Of a DNA stretch of 64,000 bases, positions 1 to 9,167 are shown in pieces. A program made the translations under genes and the position numbers. Below the pieces are notes generated by a model. It did no database searches, had not been told where the DNA came from, and was given only the letters and a program-made list of their open reading frames with translations. Origin of the DNA: Sphingobacteriaceae bacterium (GTDB taxonomy: Bacteria; Bacteroidota; Bacteroidia; B-17B0; Aurantibacillaceae); assembly GCA_002319075.1 (NCBI GenBank), contig NVQB01000001.1, positions 930,001-994,000 on the forward strand, in the 5' to 3' direction. Numbering within the stretch: position 1 is the stretch's first letter; each line of letters begins with the position of its first letter.

Positions 1-89
1 GCATAACAGATGGAAGGAACTTGAGCATGAAGAGCAGTAACAAAAACTGAAAATGCGAGCAGAAAAAAATAGGATACTGAATGTTTCAT
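1..89 (-). CDS. Secreted protein, N-terminal fragment
   Basis: This is a partial gene running off the left edge of the window. Reading the minus strand from the ATG at 89 gives 29 codons that begin MKHSVSYFFLLAFSVF and continue VTALHAQVPSICY. A lysine, a hydrophobic stretch and an ALHAQ site make a clear signal peptide with predicted cleavage before Gln23. A Bacteroidota promoter in the right orientation lies 22 bases upstream. The mature protein is outside the window, so its function cannot be given. Confidence 0.75.
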   Translation of the reverse strand, partial: MKHSVSYFFLLAFSVFVTALHAQVPSICY

Positions 90-110
90 AGAATTGGGTT
101 AGAAATTTTC

Positions 111-142
111 CAAAAGTAACCAAACGAATTAATTTACACAAA
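111..142 (-). promoter_or_regulatory. Bacteroidota-type promoter for the leftmost minus-strand gene
   Basis: On the minus strand a TTTG (139-142) is followed after 20 bases by TACTTTTG (111-118), matching the TTTG / TAnnTTTG consensus of the Bacteroidota primary sigma factor. Transcription would start near 104, about 15 bases before the ATG at 89. Confidence 0.6.
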
Positions 143-309
143 TAGCTGTTTTATTATGAAACTATTGCGATCGGTAACTATGTTATTGCGAGGCAACTTT
201 CTTCCTCTCCCCAACTCCAATAATTATATGGCGAAATTACTATTCTCCTCTACAAAAATTATAATCTTATGCAAAACCCGGTTCCCTCTAAAACCCCTGC
301 TATAAGTCA

Positions 310-340
310 TTTGTAAAATGAGTTGTATTTATTATTTTTG
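310..340 (+). promoter_or_regulatory. Bacteroidota-type promoter for the repeat adhesin
   Basis: TTTG (310-313), a 19-base spacer and TATTTTTG (333-340) match the primary sigma-factor consensus of Bacteroidota. The start codon of the adhesin is at 373, so the 5' leader would be about 25 bases. Confidence 0.6.
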
Positions 341-372
341 CCGGCTTAAATTGTAAGCACTTATACCTGACC

Positions 373-3300
373 ATGAAAAAAAACCTATTCTTATTTATTA
401 CGGCCTGCTTTTTAAGCGTAACTGTTTTGGCGCAGACAGCAGAGACAGAACCCAATAACATGATTACAGATTCAGGAGTTCAAACCCTGAGCTCCAACGG
501 AAGCTTCAGCGGGAGCTATTCATTCACAGACATTGAATATTATAAGCTGGCACCTAACACCGGCGGCACGATTTCAGTAACCTTTACAAATGCACCCGCC
601 GCGAACGCACTCTTCCTTTCCGTTGTTCAAGGTAATTCGGTTGTGGCCAGTACTTCTAACCCCGGCACATTTACTTACGTTCTTAATCCTGCACTTAATT
701 ACATCCTTTATACCGGAACGGGCACCGCTACTGGAGCCTGGAAGTTCACGGTAAATGGTTTATCTACCGTTTCCGGAAGTATAGTAAGCACAAATGTTTT
801 ATGTAACGCGGGGACAACAGGAGCAGCAACCGTTATAGCTGGTGGCGGGGCACCTTTCACCTATTCGTGGCTGCCTTCGGGAGGAACATCTTCTGTTGCA
901 ACAGGATTGTCAGCAGGAAACTACAGTGTAGTCATAACAAACGTCGATGGAATTTCTCTGACAAAAACGCTAAGCATTACACAACCACCCGCTTTAACAA
1001 GTAGCAACGCTATAACTCCACCTGCCTGTAATAGCAGTTTCGGCAGTGCTACAGTTACAGCATCCGGGGGGACAGTACCTTACGATTACCTGTGGTCGAA
1101 TTCGCAAATTGGTTCTACTGGCTCATTTCTTTATGCGGGCGTTTATACGGTTAGTATTTCAGATGCAAATACCTGCACAACAGTTACCACAGTGAATGTT
1201 ACAGAACCTAGTCCTATTTTTTATACTTTTTATTCAAGCGGAATTCCATGTCATGGTGGTACCGGAACCTCCAGCGTAAGTGCCACGGGTGGATCAGGGG
1301 TTTATACTTATTCCTGGTCAACAGGTGCTACCTCTTCTTCTGTATCAGGTCTTCCTCCCGGTACACATTCCGTTACCGTTACAGATACCTATGGCTGCGC
1401 TAATCTGATGTCAGCGATTTTCAGTGATCCACCTTTACTGGTTAGTACAACAACTACCGCTAACGCAACCTGCGTTTCAATGGGAAGCGCTTCAGTAAAT
1501 GCCACCGGGGGAACTGCTCCTTATACTTATTCCTGGTCCAGCTCATCTACAACCTCAGTTGTAGCATTAAACCCCGGAACTTACAGCGTAACAGTAAAGG
1601 ATGCAAATGACTGCATCAGCAGCAATACCCTGAGCATTTCAACACCTCCTGCCGTATCTCTAACAACCACGGCTACCTCTCCTTCTATATGTGCAGGTGA
1701 AACCTTGACTCTAACTGCAAATGCTGGCGGCGGCACCGGAGCCATTACCTACACATGGACCACCGGATCAAATTCAGGTACACTTGCTGCAACACCTTCT
1801 GTGAACACATCGTACACAGTTACCGCTTCTGATAGTTATGGCTGTGCAGCCAGCAGCAGTGTTTCTGTTTTAGTTAACCCACTGCCAACGGTTAGCGTTA
1901 ACAGCGGAGTAATTTGCTCAGGAAGCTCTTTTACAATTATTCCCACAGGTGCCTCAAATTATAGCATTAGCGGCAATACCTTTACCGTTACACCCGGCAC
2001 TACAACAACTTACTCTGTAACTGGTACAAGCACCGCTGGTTGCGTAACATCTGGTCCTGCAATAGCAACCATATCGGTAAATATTACGCCAACCATATCG
2101 GTAGGTAATTCTACTATTTGTTCAGGAACTTCCATCAGTATTACTCCAGGCGGAGCTACATCTTACAGTATAAGTGGATCCAATTTCAGTGTCTCACCTG
2201 CTACTACTACTTCTTACAGCATAACAGGAAGCAGTAACGGATGCCTCTCTTCTAATACAGTAGTAGCGACAATTTCTGTTAACGCTTCGCCAACCATCGC
2301 CGTAAATGATGCAACTATTTGCTCTGGCACAAGCGTTGTTATCACTCCCACTGGAGCAATGTCATACAGCATTACCGGCAATACATTTACGGTTATGCCA
2401 AATACAAGTACTTCTTATTCAGTAACGGGAACTGACGCGAACGGCTGTCAATCAAATAACATAGCAGTAGCAACCATTTCGGTAAACACAAGCCCCACAG
2501 TTGTGGTTAGCAATTCGGTTATTTGTGCCGGTGAGCAGGTAAACATTGTTCCCAGCGGCGCCGACACCTACAGTATTACTGGCGGCAGTTTTACACTTTC
2601 GCCAACTACAACCACTTCTTATTCCATTACGGGTACAAATCTGAACGGATGTTTATCTTCTAATACAGCAATTACCACTGTATCAGTAAATGCCACACCA
2701 ACACTCAGCCTGAATAGTCCAACGATTTGTTCGGGAAACGCCACTACTCTCATTCCTTCAGGAGCCCTAAACTACACAATCAGTGGTGGCAACTTCACAG
2801 TGTCGCCGGTGAGCACTTCTTTCTACACGGTAACAGGCACCGACGTAAATGGTTGTGCTTCACAGCCACTTACCACAACAGTAACGGTTAACGGTTTACC
2901 GATAGTGACTGTTGCAAGCTCAAATGCTACCATTTGTTCTGGTGAAACTGCCACACTAACCGCGAACGGAGCAACCACTTATACCTGGAGCTCGCTGGAG
3001 AATACTCCTGACATCGTTTTCTCCTCCGGGGTTGCTTTATCTGCAACTTTCACAGTTAGTGGAACGGATCTGAATGGTTGCGTAAATACAGCAACCGTTA
3101 TGCAGGTGGTTGATCTTTGTACGGGTTTCTCAAAAACGGAAGACGCGGATGTTTTAGTGAACTTTTTTCCCAACCCTTCTAATGGCGTACTTACAGCTAA
3201 CTTCAATTTTGACGGGCGAAAAAACCTGTTCATTTTTGATGAAACCGGTAGAGTTGTAATGAGCCTTAGCACAGAGGACAAGGTTCAAACCATTGACATG

Positions 3301-3381
3301 ACCGCTTATGCCAAAGGCATGTATTTTGTTAAACTTCAGAGTCAAAGAATAAGCAAAAATTTTAGAATTGTTACTCAGTAG
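373..3381 (+). CDS. T9SS-sorted repeat adhesin with SprB-type and PKD-like repeats
   Basis: A 1002-residue exported protein. Residues 1-21 form a signal peptide (MKKNLFLFITACFLSV, cleavage near VLAQ). A short beta-rich N-terminal domain follows to about 135. Then come four SprB-like repeats of about 70 residues, each with a Cys near the start, a GG-x-PY/FTYSW core and a G-Y/T-SV-V-T-D end. Then seven Ig/PKD-like repeats follow, most beginning with ICSG and ending in TGTxxNGC. The last ~70 residues (FFPNPSNGVL ... GMYFVKL ... KNFRIV) are a type A T9SS sorting domain, which directs secretion and cell-surface attachment in this phylum. SprB repeats occur in the gliding adhesin SprB, but this protein is far shorter, so a motility role is not implied. 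It has its own promoter and terminator and is probably monocistronic. Confidence 0.88.
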   Translation: MKKNLFLFITACFLSVTVLAQTAETEPNNMITDSGVQTLSSNGSFSGSYSFTDIEYYKLAPNTGGTISVTFTNAPAANALFLSVVQGNSVVASTSNPGTFTYVLNPALNYILYTGTGTATGAWKFTVNGLSTVSGSIVSTNVLCNAGTTGAATVIAGGGAPFTYSWLPSGGTSSVATGLSAGNYSVVITNVDGISLTKTLSITQPPALTSSNAITPPACNSSFGSATVTASGGTVPYDYLWSNSQIGSTGSFLYAGVYTVSISDANTCTTVTTVNVTEPSPIFYTFYSSGIPCHGGTGTSSVSATGGSGVYTYSWSTGATSSSVSGLPPGTHSVTVTDTYGCANLMSAIFSDPPLLVSTTTTANATCVSMGSASVNATGGTAPYTYSWSSSSTTSVVALNPGTYSVTVKDANDCISSNTLSISTPPAVSLTTTATSPSICAGETLTLTANAGGGTGAITYTWTTGSNSGTLAATPSVNTSYTVTASDSYGCAASSSVSVLVNPLPTVSVNSGVICSGSSFTIIPTGASNYSISGNTFTVTPGTTTTYSVTGTSTAGCVTSGPAIATISVNITPTISVGNSTICSGTSISITPGGATSYSISGSNFSVSPATTTSYSITGSSNGCLSSNTVVATISVNASPTIAVNDATICSGTSVVITPTGAMSYSITGNTFTVMPNTSTSYSVTGTDANGCQSNNIAVATISVNTSPTVVVSNSVICAGEQVNIVPSGADTYSITGGSFTLSPTTTTSYSITGTNLNGCLSSNTAITTVSVNATPTLSLNSPTICSGNATTLIPSGALNYTISGGNFTVSPVSTSFYTVTGTDVNGCASQPLTTTVTVNGLPIVTVASSNATICSGETATLTANGATTYTWSSLENTPDIVFSSGVALSATFTVSGTDLNGCVNTATVMQVVDLCTGFSKTEDADVLVNFFPNPSNGVLTANFNFDGRKNLFIFDETGRVVMSLSTEDKVQTIDMTAYAKGMYFVKLQSQRISKNFRIVTQ

Positions 3382-3419
3382 TTCTGCAAGGTATTAATCG
3401 TGTATATCTCATTATTAAA

Positions 3420-3448
3420 GGCCAGCGTTAAAGCTGGTCTTTTTTTTT
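3420..3448 (+). terminator. Intrinsic terminator after the adhesin gene
   Basis: GGCCAGC pairs with GCTGGTC (one G-T pair) around a 6-base loop, followed by nine T's. Confidence 0.8.
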
Positions 3449-3674
3449 ATTCAGTTCTATTTTTAAGAAGCTGGTTTTTGACAAATCGCCATGGTAGTTC
3501 TATTAGAATTTCATTCTTAATATTTCTAAAGTAATTACTCCCTGAATCACTCTTTTCATTGGCTTTTATGTGCTATTTTTAATATTAAACTGCAATAAAA
3601 TAATGCACTACTACCAACCCAGTCATGTAGTATCAAAACTAAATTCATAAATCCTTAATATCTTCACATCCTCT

Positions 3675-4112
3675 ATGAATGATGATTTTTTTTACATGAA
3701 AAGGTGCATTGAATTGGCGAAGATTGCCAAGGCACGCGGGGATAGTGCGGTTGGAGCGCTAATTGTAGTCAACGAAAGAATCATTGGCGAAGGCATAGAA
3801 AGCGGTAAGTCACAAAAGGATATCACCTTTCATGCAGAGATAGAAGCAATCCGGCATGCAAGACTTTATTTAAACAGTTCAGACTTGTCTGATTGCATTT
3901 TATATAGCACTCACGAACCTTGCATTATGTGCTCATATGTACTGCGCCAACACGGTGTTAAAAAAATTGTTGTTGGCGCAGGCTCTGGTGATATTGGCGG
4001 TTACAGCTCTTCTTATCCTCTCCTACTCGACACAAGTATTTCTAAATGGAGAAATCCTCCGGAAATCATTACTGGAGTTTTGGAAAATGAATGTAAAGAC
4101 CTCTTTGAGTAA
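3675..4112 (+). CDS. Nucleoside/tRNA deaminase family protein (CDA fold)
   Basis: A 145-residue zinc-dependent deaminase. The two zinc motifs are visible: HAEIEAI near residue 55 (His ligand and catalytic Glu) and EPCIMCSYVL near residue 78 (two Cys ligands). This arrangement is that of the TadA / guanine deaminase / cytosine deaminase superfamily. The usual TadA ending of the second motif (PCxMCxGAI) is replaced by SYVLRQHG, so a free nucleobase or nucleoside substrate is as likely as tRNA adenosine. It stands alone; neighbours give no clue. Confidence 0.75.
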   Translation: MNDDFFYMKRCIELAKIAKARGDSAVGALIVVNERIIGEGIESGKSQKDITFHAEIEAIRHARLYLNSSDLSDCILYSTHEPCIMCSYVLRQHGVKKIVVGAGSGDIGGYSSSYPLLLDTSISKWRNPPEIITGVLENECKDLFE

Positions 4113-4236
4113 CTTGCAACACTTCGTCGCCTGATGTAGCGCGCATTCTTATTTGAATTTGATAACTAATGGATTGATCTGCGTAAACACCCTCCATCCT
4201 ACCCTGCCTACCTTTGTCTTGTAAATTAAACAAGTC

Positions 4237-5010
4237 ATGGATTTAAAAAACAAAACAATTCTAATTACTGGAGGCACCAGCGGCTTTGGATTGCTCTTTG
4301 CTGAAAAACTTTTTAAAGGGGGTAACACTGTTATAATAACCGGGCGCGACGCTGATAAACTAGCTCTTGTAAAAAATCAATTTCCTTCCATTCATACTTT
4401 TCAGAGCGACGTGAGTAAGGTGGATGACATTCTTCATCTTTTTACACACGTCACAAAACAATTTCCTGCCTTAAGTATTCTTATTAATAATGCTGGAGAA
4501 ATGAGAAGGATTAATTTGCACGATCCTGCCAACGACATTCATAACATCACGAGGGAGATAGAAATTAATTTATCGGGGCCAATCCGCATGATACAACACT
4601 TTCTTCCCTTTTTAAAAACAAAACCCGAAGCTGCTATTCTGAATGTTACTTCAGGACTTGCCCTGGTTCCTTTTCCTATCTCACCCGTTTATGGCGCAAC
4701 AAAATCGGGCCTGCGTTCTTATACCAGGTCTTTAAGAGTTCAATTAAAAAAAACAAACATAAAAGTTTTTGAATTGATTGCACCCGCAGCGAATACTCCG
4801 CTTGCTGCTAAATTCTCAAAAGATGTGGACAGTAGAACCGCTATGGATCCAAATAAACTGGTAGACCTGGCTATTAAAGGATTGCATAACGATACTTACG
4901 AAATCTATCCTGGTATGGCAAAAGCAATGAAACTTCTCAGCCGTTTGATTCCTGATCAGTTTTTAAAACTATTAAGTAAACCCGTAGATGCAATGCTTGC
5001 AGAACAGTAA
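4237..5010 (+). CDS. Short-chain dehydrogenase, DltE-like
   Basis: A 257-residue cytosolic SDR oxidoreductase. The nucleotide-binding motif TGGTSGFG is at residues 11-18, NNAG near 85, and the catalytic Tyr-Lys pair in YGATK near 150. The sequence around the active site resembles the DltE-type branch. Substrate unknown. A TACCTTTG -10-like element lies at 4209-4216 but no good TTTG partner was found. It probably starts a cluster with the second SDR 44 bases downstream. Confidence 0.8.
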   Translation: MDLKNKTILITGGTSGFGLLFAEKLFKGGNTVIITGRDADKLALVKNQFPSIHTFQSDVSKVDDILHLFTHVTKQFPALSILINNAGEMRRINLHDPANDIHNITREIEINLSGPIRMIQHFLPFLKTKPEAAILNVTSGLALVPFPISPVYGATKSGLRSYTRSLRVQLKKTNIKVFELIAPAANTPLAAKFSKDVDSRTAMDPNKLVDLAIKGLHNDTYEIYPGMAKAMKLLSRLIPDQFLKLLSKPVDAMLAEQ

Positions 5011-5054
5011 ACACGAATTAACTCATACAAAAATCAAAAAATAAAAAATAAAAA

Positions 5055-5819
5055 ATGACAACTAAAAACAAAATCGCACTCATAACCGGTGCAAGTCGCG
5101 GACTGGGAAAAAACATGGCTTTGAGCCTTGCTGCAAAAGGAGTTGATATTATCTTCACCTACAACTCAAACAAAGAAGAAGCCACAAAAACCGTGAAAGA
5201 AATCGAAAACAGGGGTCGGAAAGCGATCGCCCTGCAATTAAACGCAGGTGATACAAAAAGCTTTACAGCATTCTTCACAGCACTAAAAGACGTTCTGAAA
5301 AACAATTTCAGCAGCGGGCACTTCGATTTCTTAGTAAACAACGCCGGGATCGGAATCTACAACTCTTTTGAAGCAACTACAGAAGAACAATTTGATGAAC
5401 TAATGAATATTCACTTTAAAGGTGTTTATTTTTTGACCCAAAAAGCGCTTCCATTTTTAAATGATGGCGGAAGAATTATTAATATTTCAACAGGACTGGC
5501 ACGATTTAGTTCCCCTGGATACGCCGCTTACGCCTCTATGAAAGGTGCTATTGAAACGCTCAGTAAATACATGGCTAAAGAGTTGGGCGCGCGTGGCATT
5601 GCGGTAAACGTGGTAGCTCCAGGTGCCATTGAAACAGATTTTGGCGGTGGCTCTGTGAGAGATAATGCCGATATAAATAAACATCTGGCTTCTCTTACAG
5701 CACTCGGACGCGTGGGACTTCCAGACGATATTGGCGGTGTGGTAGCTTTTCTTTGCAGCGAAGATGCAAGATGGATTAATGCCCAGCGCATAGAAGTATC
5801 AGGAGGAATGAACTTATAA
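5055..5819 (+). CDS. Short-chain dehydrogenase, FabG-like
   Basis: A 254-residue classical SDR with TGASRGLG at residues 11-18, NNAGIG near 95, and YASMK as the catalytic motif near 157. The C-terminal SGGMNL ending is typical of FabG-like 3-oxoacyl reductases and glucose-dehydrogenase-like SDRs. It follows the DltE-like SDR in the same direction and is closed by a hairpin at 5828-5859. Substrate unknown. Its place before an AraC regulator suggests an inducible redox or xenobiotic cluster, which is inference. Confidence 0.82.
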   Translation: MTTKNKIALITGASRGLGKNMALSLAAKGVDIIFTYNSNKEEATKTVKEIENRGRKAIALQLNAGDTKSFTAFFTALKDVLKNNFSSGHFDFLVNNAGIGIYNSFEATTEEQFDELMNIHFKGVYFLTQKALPFLNDGGRIINISTGLARFSSPGYAAYASMKGAIETLSKYMAKELGARGIAVNVVAPGAIETDFGGGSVRDNADINKHLASLTALGRVGLPDDIGGVVAFLCSEDARWINAQRIEVSGGMNL

Positions 5820-5827
5820 CATACATA

Positions 5828-5859
5828 AGAGCAGAATCAGATAAAAATTCTGCTCTTTA
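5828..5859 (+). terminator. Probable terminator or attenuating hairpin
   Basis: A perfect 10-bp stem AGAGCAGAAT / ATTCTGCTCT (5828-5837 and 5847-5856) with a 9-base loop. The T-run is short and broken by A's, so termination may be partial, allowing read-through into the next genes. Confidence 0.55.
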
Positions 5860-5870
5860 AATTAAAAATC

Positions 5871-6215
5871 ATGAAAATAATAAGCGCTATACTCATTCTT
5901 GTAACAGCGGCCCTCAGTTTTAAACATGGCTGGGAAGGCTTGCGCAACAATAGTCCAGGGGGAGATCCAATTTTAGTTTCATGGGGACTAAATAAAACAC
6001 TACAATTACTGTTAAGCTTACTAACGCTCGTTACGGCTTTACTGATTCTGTTTCCACAGAGTTTTTTTACCGGCAACGTCCTCTCCGCGCTTATGTTTAT
6101 TTTACTCATCTGTTTTCAACTAAGTACAGGCAACGTAAAAGCGGCACTTATAGAAACTCCATTTTTGCTTTTTCCGCTTGTTCTCATCTATCTGGGACAT
6201 CCATTAAAAAAATAA
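5871..6215 (+). CDS. Small integral membrane protein
   Basis: A 114-residue protein with three or four hydrophobic helices (about residues 3-18, 44-62, 68-86 and 93-108). Size and hydrophobic pattern recall the DoxX-like superfamily, but no diagnostic motif is seen and I do not assign it. It lies between the SDR pair and the AraC-type genes, all in one direction. Confidence 0.65.
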   Translation: MKIISAILILVTAALSFKHGWEGLRNNSPGGDPILVSWGLNKTLQLLLSLLTLVTALLILFPQSFFTGNVLSALMFILLICFQLSTGNVKAALIETPFLLFPLVLIYLGHPLKK

Positions 6216-6232
6216 CTATCTTTTAGAGTACC

Positions 6233-6670
6233 ATGAAAGATCCCACAATAATTTGTGTTTTTAAATTAGAAAAATTCCGGGTTGGAAACATTCCCCAAAT
6301 TAAAACCGGAGAATTCTACAAAATTATTTTTTTAAAAAATCAAACCCAGGGGTTTGCGAGCCTTGTATTTGATTATCCCGGAACCCCTTTAATACATAGT
6401 GCCGGCGAAGAAGGGTTTCTCTGCCTTTTTTCGAGAACTTTCTTTTCAAAAGTCATCACCGACAAAATAGACCTTATCTCCTACGGAACTAAAAGAGGTA
6501 CCTTTTATTCGCTTAACGAAAAAGAAGATTCACATGTAACTTCTATTTTCACAAAAATGTTGCAGGAAATAAATTCTCATTACACCTATAAACACGACCT
6601 GCTTAGAAATTACATTTCAGAAATCACTCACGTTGTACTCAAATCATTAGCCGAAAATCAGTATCACTAA
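6233..6670 (+). CDS. Stand-alone AraC-type sensor domain without DNA-binding part
   Basis: A 145-residue protein that aligns with residues ~55-195 of the AraC regulator encoded immediately downstream. Shared landmarks are YKI near residue 28, GFLCLFSRTFFS (GFFCIFTADFLI in the regulator), IFTKMLQEINSHYTYKHDLLRNY (IFKKIQTELKSDYAYKYDLIRNY) and the following hydrophobic helix. It stops where the regulator continues into its helix-turn-helix domain. It is therefore a cupin-like ligand-binding/dimerisation module with no output domain, possibly a modulator of the neighbour or the remnant of a duplicated regulator. The frame is intact. Confidence 0.7.
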   Translation: MKDPTIICVFKLEKFRVGNIPQIKTGEFYKIIFLKNQTQGFASLVFDYPGTPLIHSAGEEGFLCLFSRTFFSKVITDKIDLISYGTKRGTFYSLNEKEDSHVTSIFTKMLQEINSHYTYKHDLLRNYISEITHVVLKSLAENQYH

Positions 6671-6699
6671 AAGCCTTATCTTTATTAAATTTGTTTATC

Positions 6700-7641
6700 A
6701 TGCAATCAAGCTCGCTCCTCGAATTTTACGAAAAACTTGCTGCGGTCACCGAAGGGGGAATGGATTATTTATTGCCGAATGGCCTTGATAGCGAGCATGG
6801 TCATGTAAATATTGTAGACGTAAAAGACCTTGCTTTAAGATATACCGGTGGTGACAATGCTATGCCCTACAATCGCAAAACCTATTACAAAATTAGTTTG
6901 GTTTGCGCTAAAAGCATTTGCGAATATGCCGACAGGGTGATACAGATTGAGCGTTACGCTTTGGTTTATGGCACTCCAAAAATTCCTTATAACTGGATCC
7001 CACAGGAAGAAGTAACAGACGGCTTCTTTTGCATTTTCACTGCCGACTTTTTAATTTCAGGAAATGCCGGCTTTGTATTAGATGAACTTCCGATCTTCCA
7101 GGCTGGCGGTTTTCCGGTGTTCGAAATATCTTCAGAGGACATCGAAAACGTAAAAAACATTTTTAAAAAGATACAGACTGAATTAAAATCTGATTACGCC
7201 TATAAATACGACCTTATAAGAAATTATGTTTTAGAGTTAATTCATTTCGGGCAGAAACTCCAGCCTCTCACATCAGAGCTTGTTACGCACAATGCTTCAG
7301 CAAGAGTTTCTTCTCTTTTCATGGATCTTTTAGAAAGACAATTTCCCATTGCTACTCCCGGTCAGAAAGTAAATTTGCGATCGGCTAAAGATTATGCTCA
7401 CCAGTTATCCGTTCATATAAATCATCTAAACAAAGTTTTAAAAGAAAGTACCGGCAAAACTACCACCGAACATATAAATGGCAGACTCGTTCAGGAAGCA
7501 AAAATTTTATTAAGACACAGCGATTGGAATATTTCTGAAATAGCCTACAGTTTGGGCTTTGAGCAACTTTCTCACTTTTCTACTTTTTTTAAAAAGCAAA
7601 CGTCTGTTTCTCCTAACACAATCAGAAACCAGGCGACATAG
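6700..7641 (+). CDS. AraC family transcriptional regulator
   Basis: A 313-residue regulator. Residues 1-190 are an N-terminal sensing domain and the last ~100 residues are the paired helix-turn-helix DNA-binding domain: VHINHLNKVLKESTG, then the conserved second helix-turn-helix with WNISEIAYSLGFEQLSHFSTFFKK. I take the ATG at 6700 as start because a TAAATTTG promoter element occupies 6686-6693; the upstream TTG at 6691 would lie inside it. The message may then be nearly leaderless. It probably controls the SDR cluster upstream. Confidence 0.85.
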   Translation: MQSSSLLEFYEKLAAVTEGGMDYLLPNGLDSEHGHVNIVDVKDLALRYTGGDNAMPYNRKTYYKISLVCAKSICEYADRVIQIERYALVYGTPKIPYNWIPQEEVTDGFFCIFTADFLISGNAGFVLDELPIFQAGGFPVFEISSEDIENVKNIFKKIQTELKSDYAYKYDLIRNYVLELIHFGQKLQPLTSELVTHNASARVSSLFMDLLERQFPIATPGQKVNLRSAKDYAHQLSVHINHLNKVLKESTGKTTTEHINGRLVQEAKILLRHSDWNISEIAYSLGFEQLSHFSTFFKKQTSVSPNTIRNQAT

Positions 7642-7712
7642 GGCAACGACTCTCTGAATTCGTTAAATAAAAGAGACACAAAATACTACCGGGCTTTAGA
7701 TCGCCGCTTTCG

Positions 7713-9023
7713 CTATATAAGATCAGTTGTAGAAGGTTTCAAATCCTCATTAATCTTAGAACTTTTTTTTGTGTCTTTCATAGAGACATACACAAGTAAC
7801 GAAATAAAAATACAACCGGTAATATACCAGTAGAAATAACTTTCATGGCCCTCGTTTTTAAACCATAGGGCTAAGTATTCGGCCGTTCCACCAAAAATTG
7901 CAACCGTTAAGGCGTAAGGCAGACCAACACCGAGAGCCCGCACTTGTGCCGGAAAAAGTTCTGCTTTTACAACCGCATTAATACTGGTGTAACCGCTTAC
8001 AATGATTAAGCCAGCCATTAATAAAAAGAACGCAGTCCACTGTGACTGTGTATTTCCTAAAGCTGTTAGTAGGGGAACAGTAAATATTGTCCCTAAAATT
8101 CCGAAGCTGATTAATAAAGGCCTGCGTCCTATTTTGTCTGATAGCGCACCGAACAAAGGTTGTATAAAAATAAAAAGCAAAAGGGAGATAAAAGAAATTA
8201 AAGTGGATTCGCCTTTTGTAAGATGAACGGTATTTACCAGAAATTTTTGCATATAGTTTGTGTAAGTGTAAAATGCAAGCGTTCCTCCTAACGTCAACCC
8301 CACAACCGTTAGAACAGCTTTGGGATGTTTTAATAGTTCAGAAATAGAACCTTTTTTCTTCGACTCTTTTTGCGCTTCGAAAGAATCTGTTTCATGTAAA
8401 TTACGACGCAGGTACAAGGCAATCAAGGCCAGAATAGCTCCAATTACAAAGGGAATGCGCCAACCCCAGGCATGCAACTGCTCTTCTGTGAGGAAAATTC
8501 TTTGCAGGAGTAACTGAATCCCTAAAGCAATCAATTGTCCACCAACCAAAGTGACATATTGAAAACTGGAATAAAAACCTCTACGATTTTCGGTAGCCAT
8601 TTCACTTAAATACGTTGCTGATACACCATATTCTCCACCTACACTCAATCCCTGCAAAAGCCTTGCGAGCATTAAAAATACAGGAGCCGCCACACCTATC
8701 GAATTATAACCTGGTGTTAAAGCAATTAGTAAAGATCCGAACGACATCAATAAAACCGACAAAGTCATCGCTTGCTTACGACCAATTTTATCGGCTATTC
8801 CTCCAAACAACCATCCACCGATGGGACGCATTAAAAAGCCTACAGCAAAAATTCCCGCCGTATTTAACAACTGAGCCGTTTCATCCTGCCTGGGAAAAAA
8901 AGTCGCTGAAAAATAAAGCGAGAAAGCCGAATACGCATACCAGTCATACCATTCCACAAGATTGCCAATAGAGCCGCCAATAATCGCCTTGAGTCTTTTT
9001 CCTGATATTTTTTCCTGTTCCAT
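7713..9023 (-). CDS. MFS transporter, metabolite:H+ symporter (MHS) type
   Basis: A 436-residue inner-membrane protein with about 12 transmembrane helices. The N-terminus GNLVEWYDWYAYSAFSLYF and the loop GGWLFGGIADKIGRKQAM (helix 2-3 loop signature) are hallmarks of the MHS branch, whose members include KgtP, ProP and dicarboxylate or shikimate symporters. GALSDKIGRRPLL is the matching second-half loop. The transported compound cannot be read from sequence. It is divergent from the Rrf2 gene across 144 bases (9024-9167). Confidence 0.85.
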   Translation of the reverse strand: MEQEKISGKRLKAIIGGSIGNLVEWYDWYAYSAFSLYFSATFFPRQDETAQLLNTAGIFAVGFLMRPIGGWLFGGIADKIGRKQAMTLSVLLMSFGSLLIALTPGYNSIGVAAPVFLMLARLLQGLSVGGEYGVSATYLSEMATENRRGFYSSFQYVTLVGGQLIALGIQLLLQRIFLTEEQLHAWGWRIPFVIGAILALIALYLRRNLHETDSFEAQKESKKKGSISELLKHPKAVLTVVGLTLGGTLAFYTYTNYMQKFLVNTVHLTKGESTLISFISLLLFIFIQPLFGALSDKIGRRPLLISFGILGTIFTVPLLTALGNTQSQWTAFFLLMAGLIIVSGYTSINAVVKAELFPAQVRALGVGLPYALTVAIFGGTAEYLALWFKNEGHESYFYWYITGCIFISLLVYVSMKDTKKSSKINEDLKPSTTDLI

Positions 9024-9119
9024 ACTGAGTTTGTTTGCTAAATGTAAGTATTTTCGTTTTGTTTTAATACTTCCGAAAAGTGCTCTACCACTAAATTATT
9101 TTGAAATGGGAAAAAGTTT

Positions 9120-9149
9120 TTAATTCCTACTAAATTAGTAGTATATTTG
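9120..9149 (+). promoter_or_regulatory. Rrf2 gene promoter with embedded palindromic operator
   Basis: TATATTTG (9142-9149) matches the Bacteroidota -7 element. Directly upstream is a perfect 15-bp palindrome, CTACTAA-A-TTAGTAG (9127-9141), in the place of the core spacer. The 10-mer TTAATTCCTA that overlaps its left edge (9120-9129) recurs at 9637-9646 before the sulfur leader. Binding by the Rrf2 protein, giving autoregulation, is an inference from position and the shared word. Confidence 0.55.
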
Positions 9150-9167
9150 ATAAATCATTTATTCCAG

